This document shows, piece by piece, positions 41,129-47,521 of a DNA stretch of 47,521 bases. Made by a program: the position numbers and the translations under genes. Where the stretch lies: contig DKUL01000003.1 of NCBI GenBank assembly GCA_002490665.1, forward strand, positions 15,138 through 62,658, written 5' to 3'. Every line of letters begins with the position of its first letter. Positions within the stretch are counted from its first letter, which is position 1. This DNA is from Lachnospiraceae bacterium UBA7205. GTDB taxonomy: Bacteria > Bacillota > Clostridia > Lachnospirales > Lachnospiraceae. The notes beneath the pieces were generated by a model. It was not told where the DNA came from, made no database searches, and saw only the letters and a program-made list of their open reading frames with translations.

Positions 41129-42214
41129 ATGCAAACTATTTTTCAGTCGGATTTTAAGAAAGATGAAAAAAGAAAGGTATTGGAGCTTGAAAGGATGAAA
41201 AAGAGCCTGGAGTTACAGCTCCAGGAGATGGCAAAGACTGTTGAGAGACAGCAGGAGATGATTGCGCTTGCGAAAAAGGATCCGCTCACCGGACTGCGCA
41301 ACCGCCAGGAGGTATCCGACCATGTAAATGCCATGCTCCGTGCAGACTGTGAGGGCGCATTTTTCATTATGGACATGGATAACTTTAAGGGTGTCAATGA
41401 TACATATGGACATATGGAAGGGGACCGGGTGCTTGTGCGCTTTGCCAGGGCGTTGAACACGGTTGTGGAGGAAGGCGATATTGTCGCACGGCTTGGCGGC
41501 GATGAGTTTGTCATTTTCTCACCGGGGCGCAGGGACAAAAATGAACTGGGGATGAAGGCACAGCAGATTATCAGGCAGATTGAGCGCGGACTGGTGACGC
41601 CGGGGAGGCTTCTGCGTGTGACGGTCTCCATCGGGATTGCGCGCGCGCCGCTCGACGGCATTACATATGAAGCTTTGTATGCCAATGCGGACAGGGCGCT
41701 TTATTTTACGAAAAACGGAGGGAAGAACGGGTATCAGTTCTTTGAGGATATCGAAAGGACCGCGGAGCGCGGGGCAGGAGGCGCCAGACCGAGCAGTTCG
41801 CTCAAGGAGATAACAAGTAAGCTGAGGGAGAGGAAAATGGAAGGTTCATTTGAGGTGGAATACGGTAACTTTGAAAACATCTATCGCTTTATGGAGCGAA
41901 ACCTGATTCGTGAAAACAGGGAGGTGCAGTGCGTGCTCTTTACGATTGCGGATGATTTGGAAGCCGATGAGGCGACGCTTCAAAGACAGCTGGAGCACCT
42001 GCAGCATGCGGTGACTTCCTCCCTGCGCAAGGGCGATGTGACGACGCGGTACAGCTCTTCGCAGGTGCTGGCGCTGCTGATGGATGTCAACAGGCAGAAT
42101 GCGGATATGGTGGTGAACAGAATCCTTGGCAGATACCGCATGGAAACCGGAAAAGAGGCAATGGAAATAATATATGACATCCAGCAGCTCAGGGCAAGTG
42201 AAGGGATTTGTTAG
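41129..42214 (+). CDS. diguanylate cyclase with second, degenerate GGDEF-like domain
   Basis: The 361-residue cytoplasmic protein has a coiled coil (about residues 5-50) and a GGDEF domain (about 52-210, with DPLTGLRNRQE, MDMDNFKGVNDTYGH and the intact RLGGDEF). An RxxD inhibitory site is not visible before GGDEF (EEGD instead). The C-terminal part (about 235-355) reads like a worn second GGDEF: SLRKGDVTTRYSSSQVLALL, where GGDEF has become SSSQV, followed by NADMVVNRILGRYR. The first domain should make c-di-GMP; the second may bind nucleotide or control activity. The ATG at 41129 follows GAAGGGA and is preferred over the GTG at 41114. Confidence 0.88.
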   Translation: MQTIFQSDFKKDEKRKVLELERMKKSLELQLQEMAKTVERQQEMIALAKKDPLTGLRNRQEVSDHVNAMLRADCEGAFFIMDMDNFKGVNDTYGHMEGDRVLVRFARALNTVVEEGDIVARLGGDEFVIFSPGRRDKNELGMKAQQIIRQIERGLVTPGRLLRVTVSIGIARAPLDGITYEALYANADRALYFTKNGGKNGYQFFEDIERTAERGAGGARPSSSLKEITSKLRERKMEGSFEVEYGNFENIYRFMERNLIRENREVQCVLFTIADDLEADEATLQRQLEHLQHAVTSSLRKGDVTTRYSSSQVLALLMDVNRQNADMVVNRILGRYRMETGKEAMEIIYDIQQLRASEGIC

Positions 42215-42245
42215 GGGTACATATATTCTGTTGTATTTAATGCAT

Positions 42246-42264
42246 AATAAAATATTTTATTTTT
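42246..42264 (+). terminator. AT palindrome, possible weak terminator of the GGDEF gene
   Basis: AATAAAATATTTTATT is a perfect 16-bp palindrome followed by TTT, 32 bp after the stop codon. The rest of the interval to 42391 is AT-rich; no clear araA promoter or catabolite (cre) site is seen. Confidence 0.4.
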
Positions 42265-42391
42265 AGGTAAAATAAATGTTGTTTCTTTTTGTGTTTTGTG
42301 GTAAAAATATAGTATCAAAGCAGTAATGTCCCAGCCAGGCGGTTATGCCCGCGAGGGACTGCTACTCAGAATATTGATGTGGAGGGATACC

Positions 42392-43888
42392 ATGAAAACA
42401 GGAAAAAATTACAAGTTTTGGTTTGCGACGGGCTCACAGGATTTATATGGGGACGAGTGTCTTAGGAATGTGGCGGAGCACGCACAGAAGATTGTGGAGG
42501 GACTCAACAAGTCCGGCTTGCTGCCTTATGAGGTTGTGTGGAAGCCGACGCTTATCACAAATGCAGTGATTCGAAAGACATTTAACGAGGCAAACGCGGA
42601 TGAGGAGTGTGCGGGCGTTATCACATGGATGCATACATTTTCGCCGGCAAAGTCATGGATTTTGGGACTTCAGGAGTACAGGAAGCCGCTGATGCATTTC
42701 CATACGCAGTTTAATGAGGAGATTCCATACGATACGATTGACATGGATTTCATGAACGAAAACCAGTCGGCGCATGGTGACCGCGAGTATGGCCATATCG
42801 TGAGCCGCATGGGAATCGAGCGCAAGATTGTGGTCGGACACTGGCAGAATCCGGATGTTGTCAGGAAGATTGCGCAGTGGATGGTGACCGCGGTCGGCGT
42901 CATGGAATCCTCCCATATCAGGGTGTGCCGCTTTGGCGACAACATGAACAACGTTGCCGTTACAGAGGGAGACAAGGTTGAGGCGCAGATTCAGTTCGGA
43001 TGGGAGATAGACCATTACAATGTCAATGACCTGGTGGCGTATGTCGATGCGGTTTCGGCTGCTGACATCAAGAACCTGACAGACGAATATTATGGCAGAT
43101 ACAAGATTCTGACAGAGGGCAGGGACGATGCGGAGTTCAGAAAGCACGTGGAAGTGCAGGCTGCGATTGAAATCGGAATGGAAAAATTCCTTGAGGAGAG
43201 GGATTACCATGCCATTGTCACACACTTTGGCATGCTTGGCGGCTTAAAGCAGCTTCCGGGTCTTGCAATCCAGCGTCTCATGGAAAAAGGCTATGGATTT
43301 GGCGGCGAGGGTGACTGGAAGACTGCTGCCATGGTTCGCCTGATGAAGATTATGGCGTCAAACGTAAAGGATGCAAAGGGTACCTCCTTTATGGAGGACT
43401 ACACATACAATTTTGTCCCGGGCAAGGAGGGGATTTTGCAGGCGCACATGCTTGAGGTGTGCCCGACAATTGCCGATGGCGATATCTCGATTAAGGTCTG
43501 CCCGCTCTCAATGGGCAACAGGGAAGACCCTGCAAGGCTCGTATTTACATCAAAGACTGGTCCGGCAGTTGCAACTTCGCTGATTGATTTGGGCAATCGT
43601 TTCCGCCTGATTATCAATGCCGTTGACTGCAAAAAGGTTGAGAAGCCGATGCCGAAGCTTCCCGTGGCGACCGCATTCTGGACGCCGGAGCCGAATCTGA
43701 CGGTGGGTGCCGAGGCATGGATTCTGGCTGGCGGTGCGCATCATACGGCATTCTCATATGACCTTTCTGTGGAGCAGATGACAGACTGGGCGGATGCAAT
43801 GGGCATCGAGTCCGTTGTAATTGACAAGAATACGGATATCAGGGCATTTAAGAATGAGCTTCGCTGGAATGCTGTCGTATACAGGTAG
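42392..43888 (+). CDS. araA: L-arabinose isomerase
   Basis: The 498-residue enzyme converts L-arabinose to L-ribulose. The metal and catalytic residues match the E. coli enzyme: E306 (GFGGEGDWK), E335 (SFMEDY), H352 (QAHMLEV) and H450 in GGAHHTAF. The ATG at 42392 follows GGAGGG; the longer frame from 42326 has no ribosome site. No araB, araD or arabinose transporter is nearby, so it is a lone pathway gene. Confidence 0.96.
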   Translation: MKTGKNYKFWFATGSQDLYGDECLRNVAEHAQKIVEGLNKSGLLPYEVVWKPTLITNAVIRKTFNEANADEECAGVITWMHTFSPAKSWILGLQEYRKPLMHFHTQFNEEIPYDTIDMDFMNENQSAHGDREYGHIVSRMGIERKIVVGHWQNPDVVRKIAQWMVTAVGVMESSHIRVCRFGDNMNNVAVTEGDKVEAQIQFGWEIDHYNVNDLVAYVDAVSAADIKNLTDEYYGRYKILTEGRDDAEFRKHVEVQAAIEIGMEKFLEERDYHAIVTHFGMLGGLKQLPGLAIQRLMEKGYGFGGEGDWKTAAMVRLMKIMASNVKDAKGTSFMEDYTYNFVPGKEGILQAHMLEVCPTIADGDISIKVCPLSMGNREDPARLVFTSKTGPAVATSLIDLGNRFRLIINAVDCKKVEKPMPKLPVATAFWTPEPNLTVGAEAWILAGGAHHTAFSYDLSVEQMTDWADAMGIESVVIDKNTDIRAFKNELRWNAVVYR

Positions 43889-43894
43889 AAGGCG

Positions 43895-44185
43895 TCACTC
43901 GAAGTACAGTCGCTTTGGCTTTTCAATGAATTCGACTTCATCCAGGCCGGCGAAGGCGTCAATAAAGTCTTCGCGGACAGTTGCGATGGCGTAGCCGTTT
44001 ATCAGCGGCTCGATATGGATGACTTCTGACTCAAGCCGTTCAAGTGCGCCATGATATTTTACAATCAGTTCCCAGGTTCTTGTGGCAGGTGTATAGCCTG
44101 TTGCAAGAACCTGGGATTTTTGCATTTCTGCATCGGTTGCGGCAAGTGCGAGGTTGAGCAGGTTCTCAAGCTTTGCGTTCGGCAT
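43895..44185 (-). CDS. orphan N-terminal domain of a clostridial S8-family peptidase
   Basis: The 96-residue protein reads KLENLLNLALAATDAEMQKS, then TRTWELIVKYHG, and ends EVEFIEKPKRLYFE. This is the pattern of the N-terminal domain of clostridial subtilisin-like (S8) peptidases, which normally continues for several hundred residues into the protease. Here a TGA follows at once and no protease domain exists downstream, where the araA end lies 6 bp away. The ATG at 44185 follows AGGGAG; the ATG at 44230 overlaps a TATAAT. It may be a remnant or a free prodomain that inhibits or folds another S8 peptidase. Confidence 0.75.
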   Translation of the reverse strand: MPNAKLENLLNLALAATDAEMQKSQVLATGYTPATRTWELIVKYHGALERLESEVIHIEPLINGYAIATVREDFIDAFAGLDEVEFIEKPKRLYFE

Positions 44186-44313
44186 ATGGCGGATGCTCCC
44201 TGAAATATGATTTATTATAGTATATTCCATGCTGCTGTTTAGACGTTCATCAAAGTAGTGGAAATTTCATGTTACAATTCACACCTGGGTCAGTTTTTAT
44301 CAGCTTATAACAT

Positions 44314-44352
44314 AATTCCATTTCTTTTGTTTCGGAATATGGAATTTTTTGT
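44314..44352 (+). terminator. hairpin with T run, of unclear use
   Basis: AATTCCAT (44314-44321) pairs with ATGGAATT (44339-44346), followed by TTTT. No plus-strand gene ends just before it, so it may protect the padR promoter from read-through. The rest of 44186-44313 shows only the -10 TATAAT (44214-44219, minus strand) of the S8-domain gene. Confidence 0.45.
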
Positions 44353-44412
44353 TGACAAATATATCGTCGACTGATATATTAAAAATACGATATATCAGTC
44401 GACGATATATTT
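44352..44412 (+). promoter_or_regulatory. padR promoter covered by a 23-bp perfect inverted repeat
   Basis: TTGACA (44352-44357), 17 bp and TATATT (44375-44380) form a strong promoter. Perfect 23-bp arms lie at 44357-44379 and 44390-44412 around a 10-nt centre; each contains the palindrome GTCGAC and ATATAT ends. The left arm covers the spacer and -10 box, the right arm the first transcribed bases. A PadR dimer on each arm would shut the promoter, so autoregulation is likely. Confidence 0.85.
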
Positions 44413-44446
44413 ACCGATAATTGAGGAAAGCAGAGGAGGGGCACGG

Positions 44447-44773
44447 ATGGCAGAAAAGGAATGTCCGCTGACAGAAGCCGTGTATTACATTCTCCTGGCG
44501 GTCAGGAAACCAATTCATGGATACGGCATTATCCAGGAAGTGGAGCAGCTGACCGGCGGCCGTGTGACGCTGGGGGCAGGAACCTTATATGGTGCGATAC
44601 AGACAATGCAGAAAAAGGGATGGATTGACATTTACAGTGTGGACACGGAGTCACGCAGGAAGAAGGAGTACATTATCACGGATTTGGGAAAAGCAGTTTT
44701 TGAGACGGAGCGGCTCCGTCTGGAGGAACTGCTGCGGAATGCAGGGCTGATGCGGGATGCACAGGGCAAATAG
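44447..44773 (+). CDS. PadR-family transcriptional regulator
   Basis: The 108-residue protein is a single winged-helix domain of PadR type: LTEAVYYILLAVRKPIHGYG, GAGTLYGAIQTMQKKGWI and RRKKEYIITDLGK, with a short dimerisation helix. PadR proteins repress transporter or stress genes. GAGGAGGGG precedes the ATG. The operator before it indicates autoregulation, and the DUF2812 gene follows in the same operon. Confidence 0.92.
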   Translation: MAEKECPLTEAVYYILLAVRKPIHGYGIIQEVEQLTGGRVTLGAGTLYGAIQTMQKKGWIDIYSVDTESRRKKEYIITDLGKAVFETERLRLEELLRNAGLMRDAQGK

Positions 44774-44781
44774 AAAGGAGC

Positions 44782-45495
44782 ATGGTTATTCGTATGATTC
44801 AGTTTCGTTTATATTTTGACAAGGATGCGGAGACGGAGTGGCTCAACCGGATGGCGGCAGACGGCTGGGCGATGAAGGGATTCTTCGCAGGATTTTTCCG
44901 GTTTGAGGAATGTGAAAAGGGGGAATATGTTTATCAGGTCGACTTTGGCAGCAGAATGAATGCTGTCAGTGACGACTACAGGGAGTTCATGCAGGAGGCA
45001 GGCATTGAGATTGTCCAGACATGGGGGTACTGGGTAATCCTGCGCAGGAAGGCTTCCGAGGGGGCGTTTGAGCTGTATACGGACGCGGCGTCTGGCATGG
45101 CGTATTATAAAAAAATCCGCAGGATGTTCAAGGTGGTGACAATCGTGGAAATGCTCGGCCTGTTTGTCAACCTTTACTTTGGATTTGTGGAGAAGGTTTC
45201 CATGGGATTTGTCGGCGTGTTTGTAATCGGCGCGATTCTGGTCGGATGCATCAACGCCCTGGCACGCCTGAATGAAAAGATCAGGGAGCTGCAGGAGCGG
45301 ATTGACGGGATTGCAGGGGAAGGGCGTCCAAGGACGATTTCGATGCTGCTTGCCGTAGGATTGCTGCTGAACAGCTGCTCGCTTCTGATTGGAGAGGCGG
45401 TGCCTGCGTATGTCAGGCATATTGTCCAGATTCTGGCAGTCATACTGATGTTTGGTGGATTGTTTGGGACATGGAGGGGCAGAAAAAAATTGTAA
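44782..45495 (+). CDS. DUF2812 membrane protein, PadR partner
   Basis: The 237-residue protein has an N-terminal DUF2812 domain (about residues 5-105, with FRLYFDKDAETEWLNRMAADG) and four hydrophobic segments in the second half (about 118-140, 145-165, 190-207, 213-232). DUF2812 genes commonly follow PadR genes and may sense a membrane stress or ligand; the function is unproven. The start is uncertain: the ATG at 44782 lies 1 nt from AAAGGAG, the ATG at 44794 lies 13 nt away. Confidence 0.82.
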   Translation: MVIRMIQFRLYFDKDAETEWLNRMAADGWAMKGFFAGFFRFEECEKGEYVYQVDFGSRMNAVSDDYREFMQEAGIEIVQTWGYWVILRRKASEGAFELYTDAASGMAYYKKIRRMFKVVTIVEMLGLFVNLYFGFVEKVSMGFVGVFVIGAILVGCINALARLNEKIRELQERIDGIAGEGRPRTISMLLAVGLLLNSCSLLIGEAVPAYVRHIVQILAVILMFGGLFGTWRGRKKL

Positions 45496-45501
45496 TATCT
45501 G

Positions 45502-45530
45502 TTGACCATATCCTTCTTTTCAAGTATAAT
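45502..45530 (+). promoter_or_regulatory. promoter of chemoreceptor 2
   Basis: TTGACC (45502-45507), 17 bp and TATAAT (45525-45530). The leader of about 148 nt holds a small AACTAT/ATAGTT hairpin and no riboswitch I recognise. Confidence 0.75.
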
Positions 45531-45684
45531 CATAGTATATATTTGCCAAAAATATCACAAAATGAGTTGCCTGATTTGGATGTTTTGCGAGTTTTTTGCA
45601 TACAACTATGGAACTACATAATATAGTTATGGTATTTTTCACAAATAGTAACACGACAGTAGTATGAAAGGATAGGGTCATTGT

Positions 45685-47391
45685 ATGGAGAAAATGAACG
45701 ATGCATCGAAAGGTACAGTATATGGGAAAAACAGCCAGGCAGCACGGTTGAAAAAAATCGTGAAGCAGACGAGGGGATCGCTGGTGCTGGGGGTTGTCCT
45801 CCTTGCGCTGCTGTTTTTTGCCAGTGTCGGATATGCAGTGGTATCGCAGGAGCAGCTTGAGAGTACGATGTATTTGAACCAGTATCGTCTTGGCTCGAAG
45901 GCACTGACCACGGCAGTACAATCTTACGCGGTTACGGGGGACAGGATATATTATGACGATTATATGAGGGAGCTGGAAACGGACAAGAACAGGGACATTG
46001 CGTGGGCAGGCCTCGAGGCAAACGACATTAAGGATTATGAGTGGGATGAGCTGAAGAAAATTGCATCCCTTTCAAATAACCTTGTCCCGCTTGAGGAGGA
46101 AGCCATGGCATCCGTGGACGCAGGCGATGTGGCGTCCGCTACGGAGTTTGTGTTCGGGGAGGAGTATGCCGATACCATCCAGCAGATTAATTCCCTGACA
46201 GATGATGTCATCACGAGGATACAGGAGCGGCTGGATTCTTCCAAAAACATGCTCCTGATTTTGCAGATTATCTGTGCAGCCGCATTTCTTGCCGGGTTTA
46301 TCAGGCTTGCATTACAGTGCCTGAAGACAATCAAATTTTCACAGGAGGAGCTTCTGACGCCGATTATCAAGGTTTCTGACCAGATGGCGCTGCTGGCGGA
46401 GGGAAATCTCCATACGGACTTTGACCTGGCAGAGGATGACAGCGAGGTCGGAAACATGGTCGCAGCCATCCGCTTCATGAAGAACAATATGGCAGCCATT
46501 ATTGATGAGATTTCATACATACTGGAGCAGATGGGGCAGGGAAATTATGTGATAACGGTCAATCAGGAGTATGTGGGCGAGTACGTCAAAATAAAGGATT
46601 CGCTGAATAAAATCGTGGAGGACATGCGCGGAACCGTGACGACCATACAGGCGGTGACGAGTGAGATAGACAGCGGCGCCGGCCAGCTTGCGTTTGCAGC
46701 CGAGGATCTGGCATCGGCCTGTACCGGGCAGGCGACGGTTGTATCTGATTTGATGATACTGTTGTCAAATCTTACGGACAGCATTGAGTACAATGAAAAA
46801 GAGGCAGAGGAAGCTGTGAAGATTTCCAATCTGGCAAGCTCCACACTGATTGTGGGTGCCCAGAAGATGAAGGAGCTGCGCGCGGCAATGCGGGAAATCA
46901 ACCAGTGTTCGGAGCAGATTATTGCTGTTATTTCTGCGATATCGGATATCGGTGATGAGATTGACCTTCTCTCCCTCAACGCATCCATAGAGTCTGCAAG
47001 GGCAGGCGAGGCAGGAAAGGGTTTTGCGGTCGTGGCAGAGCAGGTTAAGAAGCTTGCGGAGGCGTCACAGAATGCGGTGGGACAGACTTCCGAGCTGATT
47101 AAGAGAACCGTGGAATCCGTGGAGCTTGGCACGCGGATATCGCGCGAGGCAGCAGCGAACATGGAAGAAGTGCAGATGGGCGCAGAGGAAACGACAGGCC
47201 GCATGAAGGCGATTGTGGAGAAGCTCAAGCTTGAGGTGGAGAGCATTTCCCATATCAACGAAGGAATCAACAATGTGGCAGGAATTGTGGATAACAACTC
47301 GGCGACGTCCGAGGAGACGGCGGCTGTCAGTGAACAGCAGAAGGCACAGGTGGATTCCATGGTTGACCTGGTGAGCAAGTTTAAGGTATGA
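45685..47391 (+). CDS. methyl-accepting chemotaxis protein with 4HB-like sensor
   Basis: The 568-residue receptor has TM1 at about residues 31-53, an extracellular helical domain of about 135 residues (55-190, 4HB-like), TM2 at about 191-212, a HAMP domain and an MCP signalling domain. The hairpin tip reads EIDLLSLNASIESARAGEAG, continuing GKGFAVVAEQVKKLAEASQ; the usual QTNLL is EIDLL here. A ribosome site AGGATAGGG precedes the ATG. As with the first chemoreceptor, no che genes are nearby. Confidence 0.9.
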   Translation: MEKMNDASKGTVYGKNSQAARLKKIVKQTRGSLVLGVVLLALLFFASVGYAVVSQEQLESTMYLNQYRLGSKALTTAVQSYAVTGDRIYYDDYMRELETDKNRDIAWAGLEANDIKDYEWDELKKIASLSNNLVPLEEEAMASVDAGDVASATEFVFGEEYADTIQQINSLTDDVITRIQERLDSSKNMLLILQIICAAAFLAGFIRLALQCLKTIKFSQEELLTPIIKVSDQMALLAEGNLHTDFDLAEDDSEVGNMVAAIRFMKNNMAAIIDEISYILEQMGQGNYVITVNQEYVGEYVKIKDSLNKIVEDMRGTVTTIQAVTSEIDSGAGQLAFAAEDLASACTGQATVVSDLMILLSNLTDSIEYNEKEAEEAVKISNLASSTLIVGAQKMKELRAAMREINQCSEQIIAVISAISDIGDEIDLLSLNASIESARAGEAGKGFAVVAEQVKKLAEASQNAVGQTSELIKRTVESVELGTRISREAAANMEEVQMGAEETTGRMKAIVEKLKLEVESISHINEGINNVAGIVDNNSATSEETAAVSEQQKAQVDSMVDLVSKFKV

Positions 47392-47415
47392 CACGCTCTT
47401 TATCTTTTGGCATAT

Positions 47416-47455
47416 ATTATAGTAAACGACAAAAGTGTGTGTCGCTTACTATAAT
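47416..47455 (+). terminator. long hairpin after chemoreceptor 2
   Basis: Arms ATTATAGTAAACGACA (47416-47431) and TGTCGCTTACTATAAT (47440-47455) pair over 16 bp with one mismatch. There is no T run after it, so it may be part of a repeat element rather than a plain terminator. Confidence 0.55.
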
Positions 47456-47468
47456 TAATTGATGCACA

Positions 47469-47509
47469 CGACCGCATAAGGAAATTAGTCGCTTTGCGAC
47501 ATGCGGTCG
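47469..47509. repeat. compound palindrome at the window edge
   Basis: CGACCGCAT (47469-47477) pairs with ATGCGGTCG (47501-47509); inside it GTCGC (47488-47492) pairs with GCGAC (47496-47500) and stacks on the outer stem. Together with the hairpin at 47416-47455 this suggests the end of a small mobile or REP-like element that continues past the window. Confidence 0.5.
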
Positions 47510-47521
47510 GCGCAAGTAAAC

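Noticed and set aside
44352..44412. Terminal inverted repeats of an insertion sequence
   Set aside because: The repeat arms are only 10 bp apart, enclose no gene and sit on a perfect promoter before a PadR gene, so an operator explains them better.
1..47521. CRISPR arrays, prophage or rRNA operon
   Set aside because: No regularly spaced repeats, phage structural genes, transposases or rRNA sequence were seen on reading the window.

Overview
The window reads as a chromosomal segment of an anaerobic, Gram-positive Clostridia bacterium, most likely Lachnospiraceae. This is an inference from gene content: a soluble [FeFe] hydrogenase, GerMN, DUF4250 and DUF4422 proteins, a PadR/DUF2812 pair, an S8-peptidase leader domain of clostridial type, and sigma-A promoters with strong AGGAGG ribosome sites. 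Base composition is mid-range and even, except for an AT-rich toxin-antitoxin island near 33.3-34.1 kb. There are no rRNA genes, CRISPR arrays, phage genes or transposases, and one tRNA (Thr, GGT).

Layout. 0-9.7 kb: a MATE exporter behind a TetR-type operator, a membrane-anchored serine hydrolase, an AraC/GyrI-like regulator, a WYL regulator, an Fpg-fold protein without the glycosylase nucleophile, an EamA transporter, a chemoreceptor and an M18 aminopeptidase. 9.7-13.4 kb: a two-gene hydrogenase operon (NuoF-tail/GltD fusion flavoprotein plus [FeFe] hydrogenase) behind a compound palindromic operator. 13.5-14.7 kb: a DUF4422 putative glycosyltransferase. 14.7-23.3 kb: a co-directional run of a ComEA-like lipoprotein, response regulator, sensor kinase, GerMN lipoprotein, ComEC, DNA polymerase III delta, a DUF4250 protein and a metal-chelate binding lipoprotein. 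The permease and ATPase that probably serve that binding protein lie convergently (23.3-25.0 kb), followed by a polysaccharide deacetylase.

25.9-32.4 kb: a nucleotide-sugar epimerase, then an operon pairing PilB and PilC ATPase/platform proteins with an HTH protein, a CheC-type phosphatase, a YihY/BrkB membrane protein and a 56-residue Cys-rich peptide. It ends in a 19-bp perfect hairpin shared with a convergent SH3 protein. 33-37 kb: tRNA-Thr, a VapBC-like toxin-antitoxin pair, a Bfd-like [2Fe-2S] protein and a class A penicillin-binding protein. 37.2-40.8 kb: YigZ, a NatA-like ATPase and a NatB-CPBP fusion, translationally coupled. 41-42.2 kb: a GGDEF protein behind a structured leader. 42.4-47.5 kb: a lone L-arabinose isomerase, an orphan S8-protease N-terminal domain, an autoregulated PadR/DUF2812 pair, a second chemoreceptor, and two strong secondary structures at the window edge.

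The most interesting unexplained items are the PilBC-HTH-CheC-YihY operon, the leader upstream of the GGDEF gene, the Fpg-like protein lacking its catalytic residues, the orphan S8 prodomain, and the two-subunit hydrogenase with a hybrid flavoprotein. All functional statements rest on reading motifs by eye; no database search was run.
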